From Candidatus Peregrinibacteria bacterium (GTDB lineage Bacteria > Patescibacteriota > Gracilibacteria > UBA1369 > LOWO2-01-FULL-3), in NCBI GenBank assembly GCA_018655275.1, contig JABIJZ010000010.1, positions 73,274 to 133,922 on the forward strand: a DNA stretch of 60,649 bases, given 5' to 3'. The notes below the pieces were generated by a model. It was not told where the DNA came from and ran no database searches. It saw only the letters and a program-made list of their open reading frames with translations. A program made the translations under genes and the position numbers. This document shows, in pieces, positions 34,901-41,729 of this stretch. Position 1 is the first letter of the stretch. The number at the start of each line of letters is the position of its first letter.

Positions 34901-36027
34901 GGGATCCCAAGCTTTATAAAAGCATCCACAGTGAACGCCAATCCATCCTCAGAAGTAACTTTCAAATCTTCAGCATTGAGGCTGAATCTTTTACGTCTTT
35001 CGAACATTGTCCCCTGAGTCACAGAATTCACTTTCCCAATAGTTTTAGGCATATGTTTCGCACTCCATAGCTTTCTATAATGTTTGATGAAATCAGGATT
35101 TTTGAAATTTTTCTTCTCAACCCCATGGCTCACCATCAAAGCTTCGATGTAAGCTGTCTCGCGAATTCGATACTTTTTCAACATCTCCTTGATCCTTTCA
35201 GATCTCATTTTTGGAGTTTCCTTTTTTGAAGCAGCCCCAGTCAATGCAGGACTTTTCTTCAAATCTTCCAATTCAGATTCAATATCATTCAAAGAAAGCT
35301 CCAATTTCTCCAAAGATTCATCATCAATAGCATTACTTTTCTCAACATATTCATCGGCAACAATCCCTAGTTGTGTTTGCATTTTTTCTGAATCAAGTGT
35401 CTTGGCCGTATCAGCCAACACTTCAGCTTTAGTTACATGCGTTTTCCCAAGTTTTAAAAGTTTTTCTTGAGCAGCTTTTCCGTCAACATTGTATTTGTCA
35501 CTAAGTTCCTCGACGGAACCTTCCAATTTTACATTTTCTCTTTCCCACTCAAGTCCCAATTGGGTTAGTACTTGAGTAGCTGCATCAGAATCCGCACTTT
35601 TCTTCAAAGTCTTAGCTGCCTTTTTCAAAGCTTCAGCATGACCAAGATAAAGAGCCTGTTCCATATTCAAAATACCTTTCTGAAATTCAATATCATTACG
35701 TCTATTTTCCAAAATTCTGATAGTTTCTTGGTTTTTTTCATTGGCCTCTTTTTGCATTTCAGCAACAGCCTCCAACCTGTCGTCAAGCGCTTCACCCTTT
35801 TGTGCATTTCTTACAATCTCATTTTTTAATCCGCCGCCATCTTTCTCACGCAATTTCTTCATTTTCGCATCATGTGCTGCTTTTCTTTTTCGGTATAGAT
35901 TAGCATGCAAGTTCTCAATAGGTTCGTCCATTTGGTATTCACCGTTAGGACCCATTTTGTTTATCAACCTTTTATTTCGAAAGAGACCATCGTCTCCTAA
36001 GAAATAATTGAAAAGAATATGTTTCAT
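31996..36027 (-). CDS. giant-protein operon, gene 1: 1343-residue membrane/coiled-coil protein
   Basis: First gene of the operon, 41 bases after its predicted transcript start. Residues about 30-290 are charged and coiled-coil-prone. Two adjacent hydrophobic segments at about 489-505 (YSQIALYGIVAFGIYKV) and 517-541 (FLTYGAAAYAGMAILAP) look like a membrane hairpin. Residues about 700-960 are beta-rich (KYRYTFYLVGDGRST and YKLEYKDGHWGVAVTI), unlike the rest. The C-terminal 250 residues are helical and basic. No family, nucleotide-binding loop or protease motif recognised. An ATG at residue 25 could be an alternative start. Confidence 0.8.
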   Translation of the reverse strand: MKHILFNYFLGDDGLFRNKRLINKMGPNGEYQMDEPIENLHANLYRKRKAAHDAKMKKLREKDGGGLKNEIVRNAQKGEALDDRLEAVAEMQKEANEKNQETIRILENRRNDIEFQKGILNMEQALYLGHAEALKKAAKTLKKSADSDAATQVLTQLGLEWERENVKLEGSVEELSDKYNVDGKAAQEKLLKLGKTHVTKAEVLADTAKTLDSEKMQTQLGIVADEYVEKSNAIDDESLEKLELSLNDIESELEDLKKSPALTGAASKKETPKMRSERIKEMLKKYRIRETAYIEALMVSHGVEKKNFKNPDFIKHYRKLWSAKHMPKTIGKVNSVTQGTMFERRKRFSLNAEDLKVTSEDGLAFTVDAFIKLGIPQDTVMWMANELTYAFEGVHKDSRFAKDSTLIKKFQNPSAHLEELRQYNESFVVAYGFFESTKKSVAEMQGWSRAEQENHLKKDEEPVSTYIIDKAKEVGSNLVTAFEERDYSQIALYGIVAFGIYKVYKNHIKGKTDSGFGKFLTYGAAAYAGMAILAPETLKGFLGKGVNVDIKGTMIEDLMGMSAEAYGKGLDAGTIAATSKGKISDLFSRTTPGGMNYDKEASDLGMVRLTHPGIRGLFPEKLMRLGNISPATLASLPPGAMTTYQKLYYDASKKLYESMHSLRKAYDDKILPETNVSFEDMFLNVGSPHYKEGYTMASLYVMLKSHVGSEPAFYDSALPDAAHDDLMAGNTGKVWIDKAGLTSLAPSERPGFVSARVYDYPVDVKMEKIGNTDKYRYTFYLVGDGRSTAICKYTAGTDPAGAMRKLKKAVSGKVEEVTAHHEKSKDYKLEYKDGHWGVAVTIKAEGGLKSRATRYTLVADSSGGFAVARGGKVFDVISGQLSQDENAVIADIFGYKEDGSSKNNFGPLSVVRRQIDLVSKTPKGNDLIYNFVLNGSHKFSVIWNDAEKIYKLHNTNEKDLLNNQTFQSEYANAYLKNPGVRGVFTEMSQIIEDMDEKYLGALIPGLASVWNGAALSTPGTGSVRDNYTQMFISSKEALLRSVLENTIGDSESFEALLTELPKVNYRLSRMKSALALAKENSDKELDPNDYESMVMNPIFRAGILSESYYRSVLKFEEELIRPLKIGDVFDDDAKKGLQLLSVYFHYTAHLDDENLDKRYKAGTNDARFRNRREQYFKYVRKTMRGNVKAFLTGGRSVNASPHSWEIEKYDDWKDSPDAIIEPIDLNINLAPYTATQAKKAIHQRASEFVRSTYRNEPFYHVAKEIVKQFATNKKIKKWDQLAGQLTTDSYSHRRDWQDQEIDEYVTIRLKKLVDTYIDQAKRKKWKKGDFIDKTRYWLDKNIW

Positions 36028-36074
36028 TGTATTTGTGATTTATTTTTGTTTTATATATTTAAAATAATCATAAA

Positions 36075-36103
36075 ATTATACCAAAAAACACTAATTTTAT
36101 CAA
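36075..36103 (-). promoter_or_regulatory. strong promoter of the giant-protein operon
   Basis: On the minus strand TTGATA, exactly 17 bases, TATAAT, with TGG directly before the -10 (extended -10). It is one of the best promoters in the window and diverges from the tig promoter. Confidence 0.8.
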
Positions 36104-36130
36104 TACCCAATTTGCTAAAAGGCACACAAA

Positions 36131-36158
36131 TTGCTAGGATGTCCCGCGAAGATATAAA
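36131..36158 (+). promoter_or_regulatory. probable tig promoter
   Basis: TTGCTA, 16 bases and TATAAA, ending 27 bases before the trigger-factor ATG. Confidence 0.5.
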
Positions 36159-36185
36159 ATTTCATTAAAAATTTAACCTGAAAAT

Positions 36186-37469
36186 ATGAAATACACAGTA
36201 AAAAAATCGGAAAAATCAACAGTCACAATAGTTTTCGATCTCGAAAAGGACGATGTTGAAAAACACAGAAAAAAAGCCGCAGACGATATTTCGAAAGATC
36301 TCGACATAAAAGGTTTCAGAGCGGGACACATTCCACTGAACGTATTGGAGGAGCACGTAGACAAAAAATTCATCAACGCACGAGCTCAAGAATTGGCAGT
36401 TCAAATGGCTTATGCGGAAGCAGTAACAACAGAAAAATTGCACGTAGTAGCAGCCCCAAAAATTAAATTTATTTCAGACACAACAAAGCTCGAAGATGGT
36501 ATGAAATTTGAGGCAGAAGTAGCCATTCTACCAGAAGTAAAAGTCAAAGATTACAAATCAATCAAAATCCCAAAAGAAGAACCAAAAGTCGATAAAAAAG
36601 AGGTCGAAGAAGTCATCGCAGACATGAAAAAATATGTGACCGAATGGAAAGATGTAGAACGTGAAGTGAAGAAAGGAGACAGAGTCGAAATCGATTTTGA
36701 AGGATTCGAAGCAAAAGAAAAAAAAGACGCAGAAGCCAAAGCAATTCCTGGAACAGAAAGTAAAAATCATCCAGTAATAGTAGGGGAGGGCTCACTAGTT
36801 CCTGGCTTTGAAGGCAATTTGGAAGGCATGAAAAAAGATGAGAAAAAAGAGTTCGAATTAACTTTCCCAAAAGAGTACCACAACAAAGAATTCCAGGGTA
36901 AAAAAGTCCTATTTAAGGTGGAATTGAAGCGTATCGAAGAAGGAAAAGTTCAAGATCTTAACGAAGATTTCGTCGAGAAAGTCACTGGGAAAAAGATGCC
37001 AGTCGAAGATTTCAAAAAAGATATTGAAAAAAACATCAAAGCTAGAAAAGAACAACAAGCATCAGCGGACAGAGAAAACAAATACTTAGAAGAATTGATA
37101 AAAAAGACAGAACTTGATGTTCCGGAAGCGATGTTGGACGAAGAAGTTCATTTTATGCTCGAGGATATCAAGCATGATTTGGCTCAAAAAGGCGTGACAG
37201 ATTTTAACCAATTCCTGGAACAATCAAAAACTTCGCTCGAAGATTTACAAAAAAAATACCGACCAGAAGCTGAAAAAAGAATAAAAATTCGTCTTGCACT
37301 AACACATCTATTAGAAGAAGAAAAAATCGAAGTAACAGATAAGGAAGCCGATGAAGAAATCAAAAAACTAGAAGCATTCGGTCAGAAAATCGACAACCCA
37401 GACGAGAAAAAGACGCAAATAAAAAACAAAATGTTGTTGAAAAAATTATTCGACAAGGTTTTGGGATAG
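36186..37469 (+). CDS. tig: trigger factor (ribosome-bound chaperone and prolyl isomerase)
   Basis: A 427-residue chaperone that meets nascent chains at the ribosome exit tunnel. The N-terminal ribosome-binding domain has the signature region FRAGHIPLNVLEEH (usually GFRxGxxP). The FKBP-like isomerase domain runs about 155-255 (KKGDRVEIDFEGF to VLFKVELKRI), and the helical substrate-binding C-terminal domain follows. Length is normal. It is divergent from the giant-protein operon and ends at a clear terminator. Confidence 0.95.
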   Translation: MKYTVKKSEKSTVTIVFDLEKDDVEKHRKKAADDISKDLDIKGFRAGHIPLNVLEEHVDKKFINARAQELAVQMAYAEAVTTEKLHVVAAPKIKFISDTTKLEDGMKFEAEVAILPEVKVKDYKSIKIPKEEPKVDKKEVEEVIADMKKYVTEWKDVEREVKKGDRVEIDFEGFEAKEKKDAEAKAIPGTESKNHPVIVGEGSLVPGFEGNLEGMKKDEKKEFELTFPKEYHNKEFQGKKVLFKVELKRIEEGKVQDLNEDFVEKVTGKKMPVEDFKKDIEKNIKARKEQQASADRENKYLEELIKKTELDVPEAMLDEEVHFMLEDIKHDLAQKGVTDFNQFLEQSKTSLEDLQKKYRPEAEKRIKIRLALTHLLEEEKIEVTDKEADEEIKKLEAFGQKIDNPDEKKTQIKNKMLLKKLFDKVLG

Positions 37470-37542
37470 TGGCGCGAGCTGGGATGAGCGCAAAAGAGAT
37501 GAGTGTGTGTATACGAGTGTGAAAAGTTTTGAAATTTTGGAG

Positions 37543-37574
37543 AGCCGTGGGTCTTAAGGTCTGCGGCTTTTTTT
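37543..37574 (+). terminator. intrinsic terminator of tig
   Basis: AGCCG and CGGCT close a stem extended inward by G-T and G-C pairs around TTAA, followed by seven T residues. Confidence 0.8.
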
Positions 37575-37616
37575 GTGGGTTTGTGTGTAGCGATTTTGGC
37601 TCAAGGTGAGCGAAGG

Positions 37617-37634
37617 GGTGAGTGAACACTCACC
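37617..37634. repeat. palindrome identical to the tRNA-His acceptor stem, copy 2
   Basis: GGTGAGTGAACACTCACC: both 8-base arms match the two acceptor-stem strands of the tRNA-His gene at 23935-24012. It lies between the tig terminator and the HNH gene, 110 bases before the latter's ATG. It differs by one base from the copy upstream of the RhuM gene. The rest of the 275-base gap shows only the tig terminator and a short GGGG/CCCC hairpin next to the ATG. Confidence 0.75.
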
Positions 37635-37744
37635 ATACAATGTTCTCTTGTTTTTGTCTCTGGATTTTTTGGTTCTTGGATGGTTTAAACCTGTTAGGTT
37701 GGTGTTTTTGTGGTAGTATTGGGGTGTTTCTTAACCCCAAAACT

Positions 37745-38701
37745 ATGACTGTGAAATCTGTGAAATTTGCGAAAAAAGTGAGGCCAAACAGCCGAAGAAA
37801 ATTATCTGACGATGATCTCAAAATGCATCTGCAATTCTCCGAATACGGCATGAACGCCAAAGAGTGGCTTCGAAAATGTGCCTTGATGCTTCCCGAAATT
37901 GAAAGACGGAAAATTTGGAAAAAGAAGAAATTTGGAAGTATCTTTGAATATGCTGCGAAGTTGGCTGGGATGAGTAAAAACCAGGTTTATGATGCATTGA
38001 GGATTGTTCGAAAGGTAGAAAATTTACCTGCTTTGAGGCGAGTGGTTGAAGAGAAGGGGGTTAATGCTGTTAGGGCTGTTGCAACAATAGTTACTGAGGA
38101 AAACGAGATGTTTTGGGCTAAGAAGGCGATGGAGATGAGTGCACGTGAATTGGAGACATATGTGAAAGATTTTCGTGGTGAAATTAACAGAAGTGAGAGT
38201 CTTCACGTGAAGACAACTGAACCTGTAAAAGTAAAAACAACTGTAACAATGGAGCTTGATCCACAAACTTTAAAACAACTCGAGAAACTCAAGGGACGGG
38301 ATGGAACTTGGGAAGGAGCAATAAAAAATCTATTAGAAACCAGGGAGGACCATCTTGAAGCTGAGAAGCCGGAACCGGTCAAATCAGAATCCAACTATGT
38401 TCCGGCGCAAATTTCGAAATTCGTGGAGAAGCGAGACAACTGTACCTGTGTTTTCCCTGGTTGCACAAAGCCTCACTACGCACTTCACCATACCCAGGGC
38501 TTCTCTAGAGACCACATTCATGACCCAGACAAACTATATTGTGTTTGCCAGTCTCATCATTCGCTTGCACATCGTGGCTTGATAGAAAACGAAAACCAGA
38601 AACCAAAGTACTGGCGAATTCGAGAAAAAGCGGATTCTGCTTCTCCAAGGTTTGGATTGGACCAGTTGGTGGGGGAACATAAGCGACTGACTTTTAGTTG
38701 A
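37745..38701 (+). CDS. HNH-domain protein (putative nuclease)
   Basis: A 318-residue protein from the ATG at 37745; the upstream open frame is hydrophobic low-complexity sequence and looks noncoding. The C-terminal domain (about 215-300) is an HNH fold: FPGCTKPHYALHHTQGFSRDHIHDPDKL followed by CVCQSHHSLAH gives the His-His core and zinc-type cysteines. The N-terminal part is basic and helical with a possible DNA-binding helix pair (SIFEYAAKLAGMSKNQVYDALRI). Stand-alone HNH proteins of this design are frequent in CPR genomes; target and role are unknown. It ends in TGA. Confidence 0.75.
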   Translation: MTVKSVKFAKKVRPNSRRKLSDDDLKMHLQFSEYGMNAKEWLRKCALMLPEIERRKIWKKKKFGSIFEYAAKLAGMSKNQVYDALRIVRKVENLPALRRVVEEKGVNAVRAVATIVTEENEMFWAKKAMEMSARELETYVKDFRGEINRSESLHVKTTEPVKVKTTVTMELDPQTLKQLEKLKGRDGTWEGAIKNLLETREDHLEAEKPEPVKSESNYVPAQISKFVEKRDNCTCVFPGCTKPHYALHHTQGFSRDHIHDPDKLYCVCQSHHSLAHRGLIENENQKPKYWRIREKADSASPRFGLDQLVGEHKRLTFS

Positions 38702-38739
38702 ACAAAAAAATATTTGCATTTCGTCTAAAAAATGTATAC

Positions 38740-38873
38740 ATTGCCAATGTTTACTGAATACTTTTTGTATTCGTAAAGTTGGGAAAAGGGCTCCCAACAG
38801 ATTATACGGGCAAGTCGCACTTTGTTGAAAAATGTGCGAAGTATAATCCCACTTGTTAACAAATATTGGCAAT
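38740..38873 (+). promoter_or_regulatory. structured control region of the winged-helix gene
   Basis: ATTGCCAATGTTT (38740-38752) and its inverted copy at 38861-38873 match at 12 of 13 bases; the second overlaps the start codon at 38872. Between them are three stems: TTTAC-t-GAATAC/GTATTC-GTAAA (38750-38777), GTTGGGA/TCCCAAC (38778-38798) and TCGCAC/GTGCGA (38815-38839). A TATAAT lies at 38842-38847. This suggests autoregulation by the encoded protein or a regulatory leader. Confidence 0.55.
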
Positions 38874-39429
38874 GCTAAAACGGCTTTTTACGTCGAACAC
38901 ACGTATAAAGTTGCTCAGATTCTTCCTGTTGAACCCGGAAGAAGAGCACTATATACGTCAACTCACAAGAGATCTTGATGAACAAATCAACTCAATTCGT
39001 CGTGAATTGGATAATTTGAAAAAAATTGGGCTTCTTCGTTCAAAGACAAAATTGAGAAAAAAATACTACCATGTGAATAAAGATTTCATTTTCTATAACG
39101 AACTGAGATCGATTTTCCAAAAATCAGAACAATCAATCCCAGAAATTACAAAAAAAATAACATCATTTGGAGACCCTAAAGTCGTAATCCTATCAGGTAT
39201 ATTTATCGAGAAAGACACCCCCGTAGACCTCCTCATTGTAGGCCAAGTAGATCGAGAAAAACTCACAAAGTACCTGAATAACGAGCTCTCATTCAAACGT
39301 CCAGTGAAATTCACAATAATGACTCAAGAAGACTTCGAATATAGATTGAAATGCAACGACAAATTCGTTTCTACAATCATGTCCGACCCCGATAATCTCA
39401 TTCCTGTAAAAAAGCTTGATTCTCTATAA
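38872..39429 (+). CDS. winged-helix regulator with a nucleotidyltransferase-like C-terminus
   Basis: A 185-residue protein from the ATG at 38872; a TTG two codons upstream also opens the frame. Residues about 1-70 form a winged helix: NTRIKLLRFFLLNPEEEHYIRQL then INSIRRELDNLKKIGLL and a basic wing KTKLRKKYYHV. Residues about 100-160 (VVILSGIFIEKDTPVDLLIVG) resemble the GS...DLLIVG core of minimal nucleotidyltransferases, but the second Asp-rich element is not clear, so catalysis is doubtful. It probably binds the inverted repeat around its own start. It precedes rplS by 53 bases. Confidence 0.65.
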   Translation: MLKRLFTSNTRIKLLRFFLLNPEEEHYIRQLTRDLDEQINSIRRELDNLKKIGLLRSKTKLRKKYYHVNKDFIFYNELRSIFQKSEQSIPEITKKITSFGDPKVVILSGIFIEKDTPVDLLIVGQVDREKLTKYLNNELSFKRPVKFTIMTQEDFEYRLKCNDKFVSTIMSDPDNLIPVKKLDSL

Positions 39430-39482
39430 ACAAATAAGTATACTCCACTCGACAATTTCCCGGGTTTTTAATAATTTACATC

Positions 39483-40001
39483 ATGACTAATCTGTTAGTA
39501 CAAGCAATTCAGACAAAAAATCTCAAAAAAGCACCAACAATCGAACCTGGTATGACCGTTCGTGTCCACCAGAAGATTAAAGAAGGTGAAAAGGAACGAA
39601 TCCAGATCTTTGAAGGTTTGGTTCTCAAAGTTTCTCACGGCCATGGTGCAGACAAGACTTTCACAGTACGAAAAATTGTTGAAGGTATTGGAGTAGAGAA
39701 AATTTTCCCAGTTTATTCTCCAAATATCGACAAAATCGAAATTCAGAAGAAAAATAAGACAAGAAGAGCAAAACTTTACTATATGAGAGAAAGGTTTGGT
39801 AAATCTGCTAGATTGAAAGGTAGATTCCTGACTGAAGAAGAAAAAAACGCAGGACAGGAAGAGGAAGAACCAATCGTAGAAGAAGCACCAGTCGAAGCTC
39901 CAGCTGAGGAACCAAAAGCTGAGGAAGCACCAGTCGAAGCTCCAGCTGAGGAACCAAAAGCTGAGGAAGCTCCAGCTGAAGAGCCAAAAAAGGAAGAGTA
40001 A
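39483..40001 (+). CDS. rplS: 50S ribosomal protein L19 with a repetitive acidic tail
   Basis: A 172-residue protein; the first ~115 residues are L19 at the 30S-50S interface: [47 protein letters not shown], and [16 protein letters not shown]. The remaining ~55 residues are an acidic tail of two perfect 14-residue repeats and a partial third ([14 protein letters not shown]), encoded by a perfect 42-bp tandem repeat at 39881-39964. The tail is absent from typical L19. rnhB follows by 15 bases, a common rplS-rnhB arrangement. Confidence 0.95.
   Translation: MTNLLVQAIQTKNLKKAPTIEPGMTVRVHQKIKEGEKERIQIFEGLVLKVSHGHGADKTFTVRKIVEGIGVEKIFPVYSPNIDKIEIQKKNKTRRAKLYYMRERFGKSARLKGRFLTEEEKNAGQEEEEPIVEEAPVEAPAEEPKAEEAPVEAPAEEPKAEEAPAEEPKKEE
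39881..39964 (+). repeat. 42-bp tandem repeat inside rplS
   Basis: Two perfect copies of a 42-bp unit and a truncated third, encoding the acidic tail. Because the copies are identical, copy number may vary between strains. Confidence 0.9.
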
Positions 40002-40016
40002 TTTTATCTCAAAATT

Positions 40017-40595
40017 ATGGCCTCAGATTCCCAATATATTGCAGGAATTGATGAGGCAGGACGCGGGCCGCTAGCCGGACCCGTAGTTTGTGCAGCTGTG
40101 ATTTTGAAAAAAGGACAAAAACTTCCAAATTTGAAAGATTCAAAACAGCTAAGTCACGCACAAAGAGAAAAACTTTTCGAATTGATAACAAAAAACTGCA
40201 TCTCATACGGGATAGGAATCTTAGATCACGAATACATAGACAAACACAACATCCTAAAAGCAGTCCAAAAAGCCAACGAAATAGCAGCAAAAAAGCTCAG
40301 CCCACAGCCAAAACTCATCCTAATAGACGGGCGCGACAAACAAATTCTCAAAACCCCCTTCAAAACCATAATAAAAGGAGACACATTCGTAAGACCGATC
40401 ATGGCCGCCTCGATCCTTGCAAAAGTAACAAGAGACCGTCTGATGGTCGAATACGCAGTCAAGTACCCAGAGTATCGATTCGAGAAACACAAAGGATATG
40501 GCACACGTTTACATCAACAGCTGCTTGAAACCCACAAGCCTTGCGCGATACATCGAAAAAGCTATAATCCAGTAGCAAATTTATTATCAAAATAA
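40017..40595 (+). CDS. rnhB: ribonuclease HII
   Basis: A 192-residue nuclease that removes ribonucleotides from RNA-DNA hybrids. GIDEAGRGPLAGPVV near the N-terminus holds the catalytic Asp-Glu pair; DSKQLSHAQREKL, LIDGRDKQ and the C-terminal KVTRDRLMVEYA supply the remaining acidic residues and the HKGYGTRLH segment typical of type 2 RNase H. Its stop codon directly abuts the ATG of the next gene, so they are translationally coupled. Confidence 0.95.
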   Translation: MASDSQYIAGIDEAGRGPLAGPVVCAAVILKKGQKLPNLKDSKQLSHAQREKLFELITKNCISYGIGILDHEYIDKHNILKAVQKANEIAAKKLSPQPKLILIDGRDKQILKTPFKTIIKGDTFVRPIMAASILAKVTRDRLMVEYAVKYPEYRFEKHKGYGTRLHQQLLETHKPCAIHRKSYNPVANLLSK

Positions 40596-41729
40596 ATGAA
40601 AATAGTTATTGCCGGCAACTACGGCGCAGATAATTTAGGTGATGATCTCATACTTGAAGGTCTTTTGCGTACGGCCAGAGAAATCACAACAAAAGCAGAG
40701 CTCACAGTCCTGTCAGCAAAGCCAAAACAAACAGCAGAAAAGTTCAATGTCCACTCTGCTCACAAATTTCCGGCCGGAATCAGATCGCTCATCAAATACT
40801 TTTTAAATGGCGAATTTAAAAAAACAAAAAAAATCGTAAAAGAATGCGATTATTTTATTTTGGGTGGAGGAGGATTGTTCGACGAAACATACAAAAAATC
40901 CATTTTCATCTGGAGCGTCCAGGCTTGGTTTGCTTATCATTACAAGAAACCAGTCATAATGTACGGCCAAAGTTTGAACCCGTTACATTCAAAATACGCA
41001 AAAAACAAAGTCAAAAAACTCTTCAGAAAAGCGGACTTCATAGCAATGAGGGACGAAACATCGAAGTCTGAATTAAAAAAGCTAATAAAAGGTAAAAAAA
41101 TCCACGTTGTACCCGATCTGATCTTCAGAATCCCAAATCCCACTCAAGAAAACCAAGACAGAAAAGCTCAACTTTTAATCTGTTTGCGCACACTAAAAGA
41201 GCCAACCCCTAAATTAGAAGAAGGTCTTACAGGATTTCTAAACCAAGTTCACAAAAACACATCCTTAGAAACAAAATTCGTCCCATTCAAAAAAAACAAA
41301 GACGAATCGCTGAACAAAAAAATCCTCAACGAATTGGACGAAAAAGAAAAAGCAGAGATACTGAAATTCACAAGCGACACAACTTCAATAAAAAAACTAT
41401 TCGCTGCAAGCAAAATAGTGGTCGGTATCAGGTTGCACAGCATTTTGATGGCAATCACAACAGGAACCCCATTCATCGCCATCAACTACAATCCGAAAGT
41501 CCGAAACATGCTCACATCACTAGGATTGGAGGAATTCTGCCTAGATGTAGACGAAGTAACTTCTACCAAACTATACGAGATGCTTGGAAAGCTTCGCAAC
41601 CGAGAAATTTGGGATGCTACAAGCCAAAAACTCCAAAGAATTTCAGAGGAACAGTCGAAAAAACATGAATTTATAGAGAGAAAAATTTCAGAACTTCTTT
41701 CACAACATTCCCAATCTTCACATTCTTAG
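40596..41729 (+). CDS. polysaccharide pyruvyl transferase (CsaB-like)
   Basis: A 377-residue protein that starts on the base after the rnhB stop. NYGADNLGDDLILEGLL, DYFILGGGGLFDETYKKS, IMYGQSLNPLHSKYAK and GIRLHSILMAITTGTPFIAINYNPK follow the order of CsaB-type pyruvyl transferases. CsaB adds pyruvate ketals to cell-wall polysaccharide, a modification that anchors S-layer proteins through SLH domains. S-layers are common in this type of organism, which fits, but the acceptor is unknown. The C-terminal 20 codons overlap the end of proS on the other strand. Confidence 0.85.
   Translation: MKIVIAGNYGADNLGDDLILEGLLRTAREITTKAELTVLSAKPKQTAEKFNVHSAHKFPAGIRSLIKYFLNGEFKKTKKIVKECDYFILGGGGLFDETYKKSIFIWSVQAWFAYHYKKPVIMYGQSLNPLHSKYAKNKVKKLFRKADFIAMRDETSKSELKKLIKGKKIHVVPDLIFRIPNPTQENQDRKAQLLICLRTLKEPTPKLEEGLTGFLNQVHKNTSLETKFVPFKKNKDESLNKKILNELDEKEKAEILKFTSDTTSIKKLFAASKIVVGIRLHSILMAITTGTPFIAINYNPKVRNMLTSLGLEEFCLDVDEVTSTKLYEMLGKLRNREIWDATSQKLQRISEEQSKKHEFIERKISELLSQHSQSSHS

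Noticed and set aside
34507-35070. A 187-codon plus-strand frame opposite giant gene 1
   Set aside because: Antisense shadow; no start signal, and its sequence is Ile/Phe/Ser-rich as expected from reversed Lys/Glu codons.
25764-36027. Giant genes considered as RTX, polyketide or TamB-type proteins
   Set aside because: No Gly-Asp-rich repeats, carrier-protein or enzyme motifs, and no beta-repeat architecture over most of their length.
37622-37744. 41-codon N-terminal extension of the HNH protein
   Set aside because: Hydrophobic Trp/Phe/Leu-rich sequence, overlapping the tRNA-His-like palindrome, unlike the rest of the protein; ATG at 37745 fits better.
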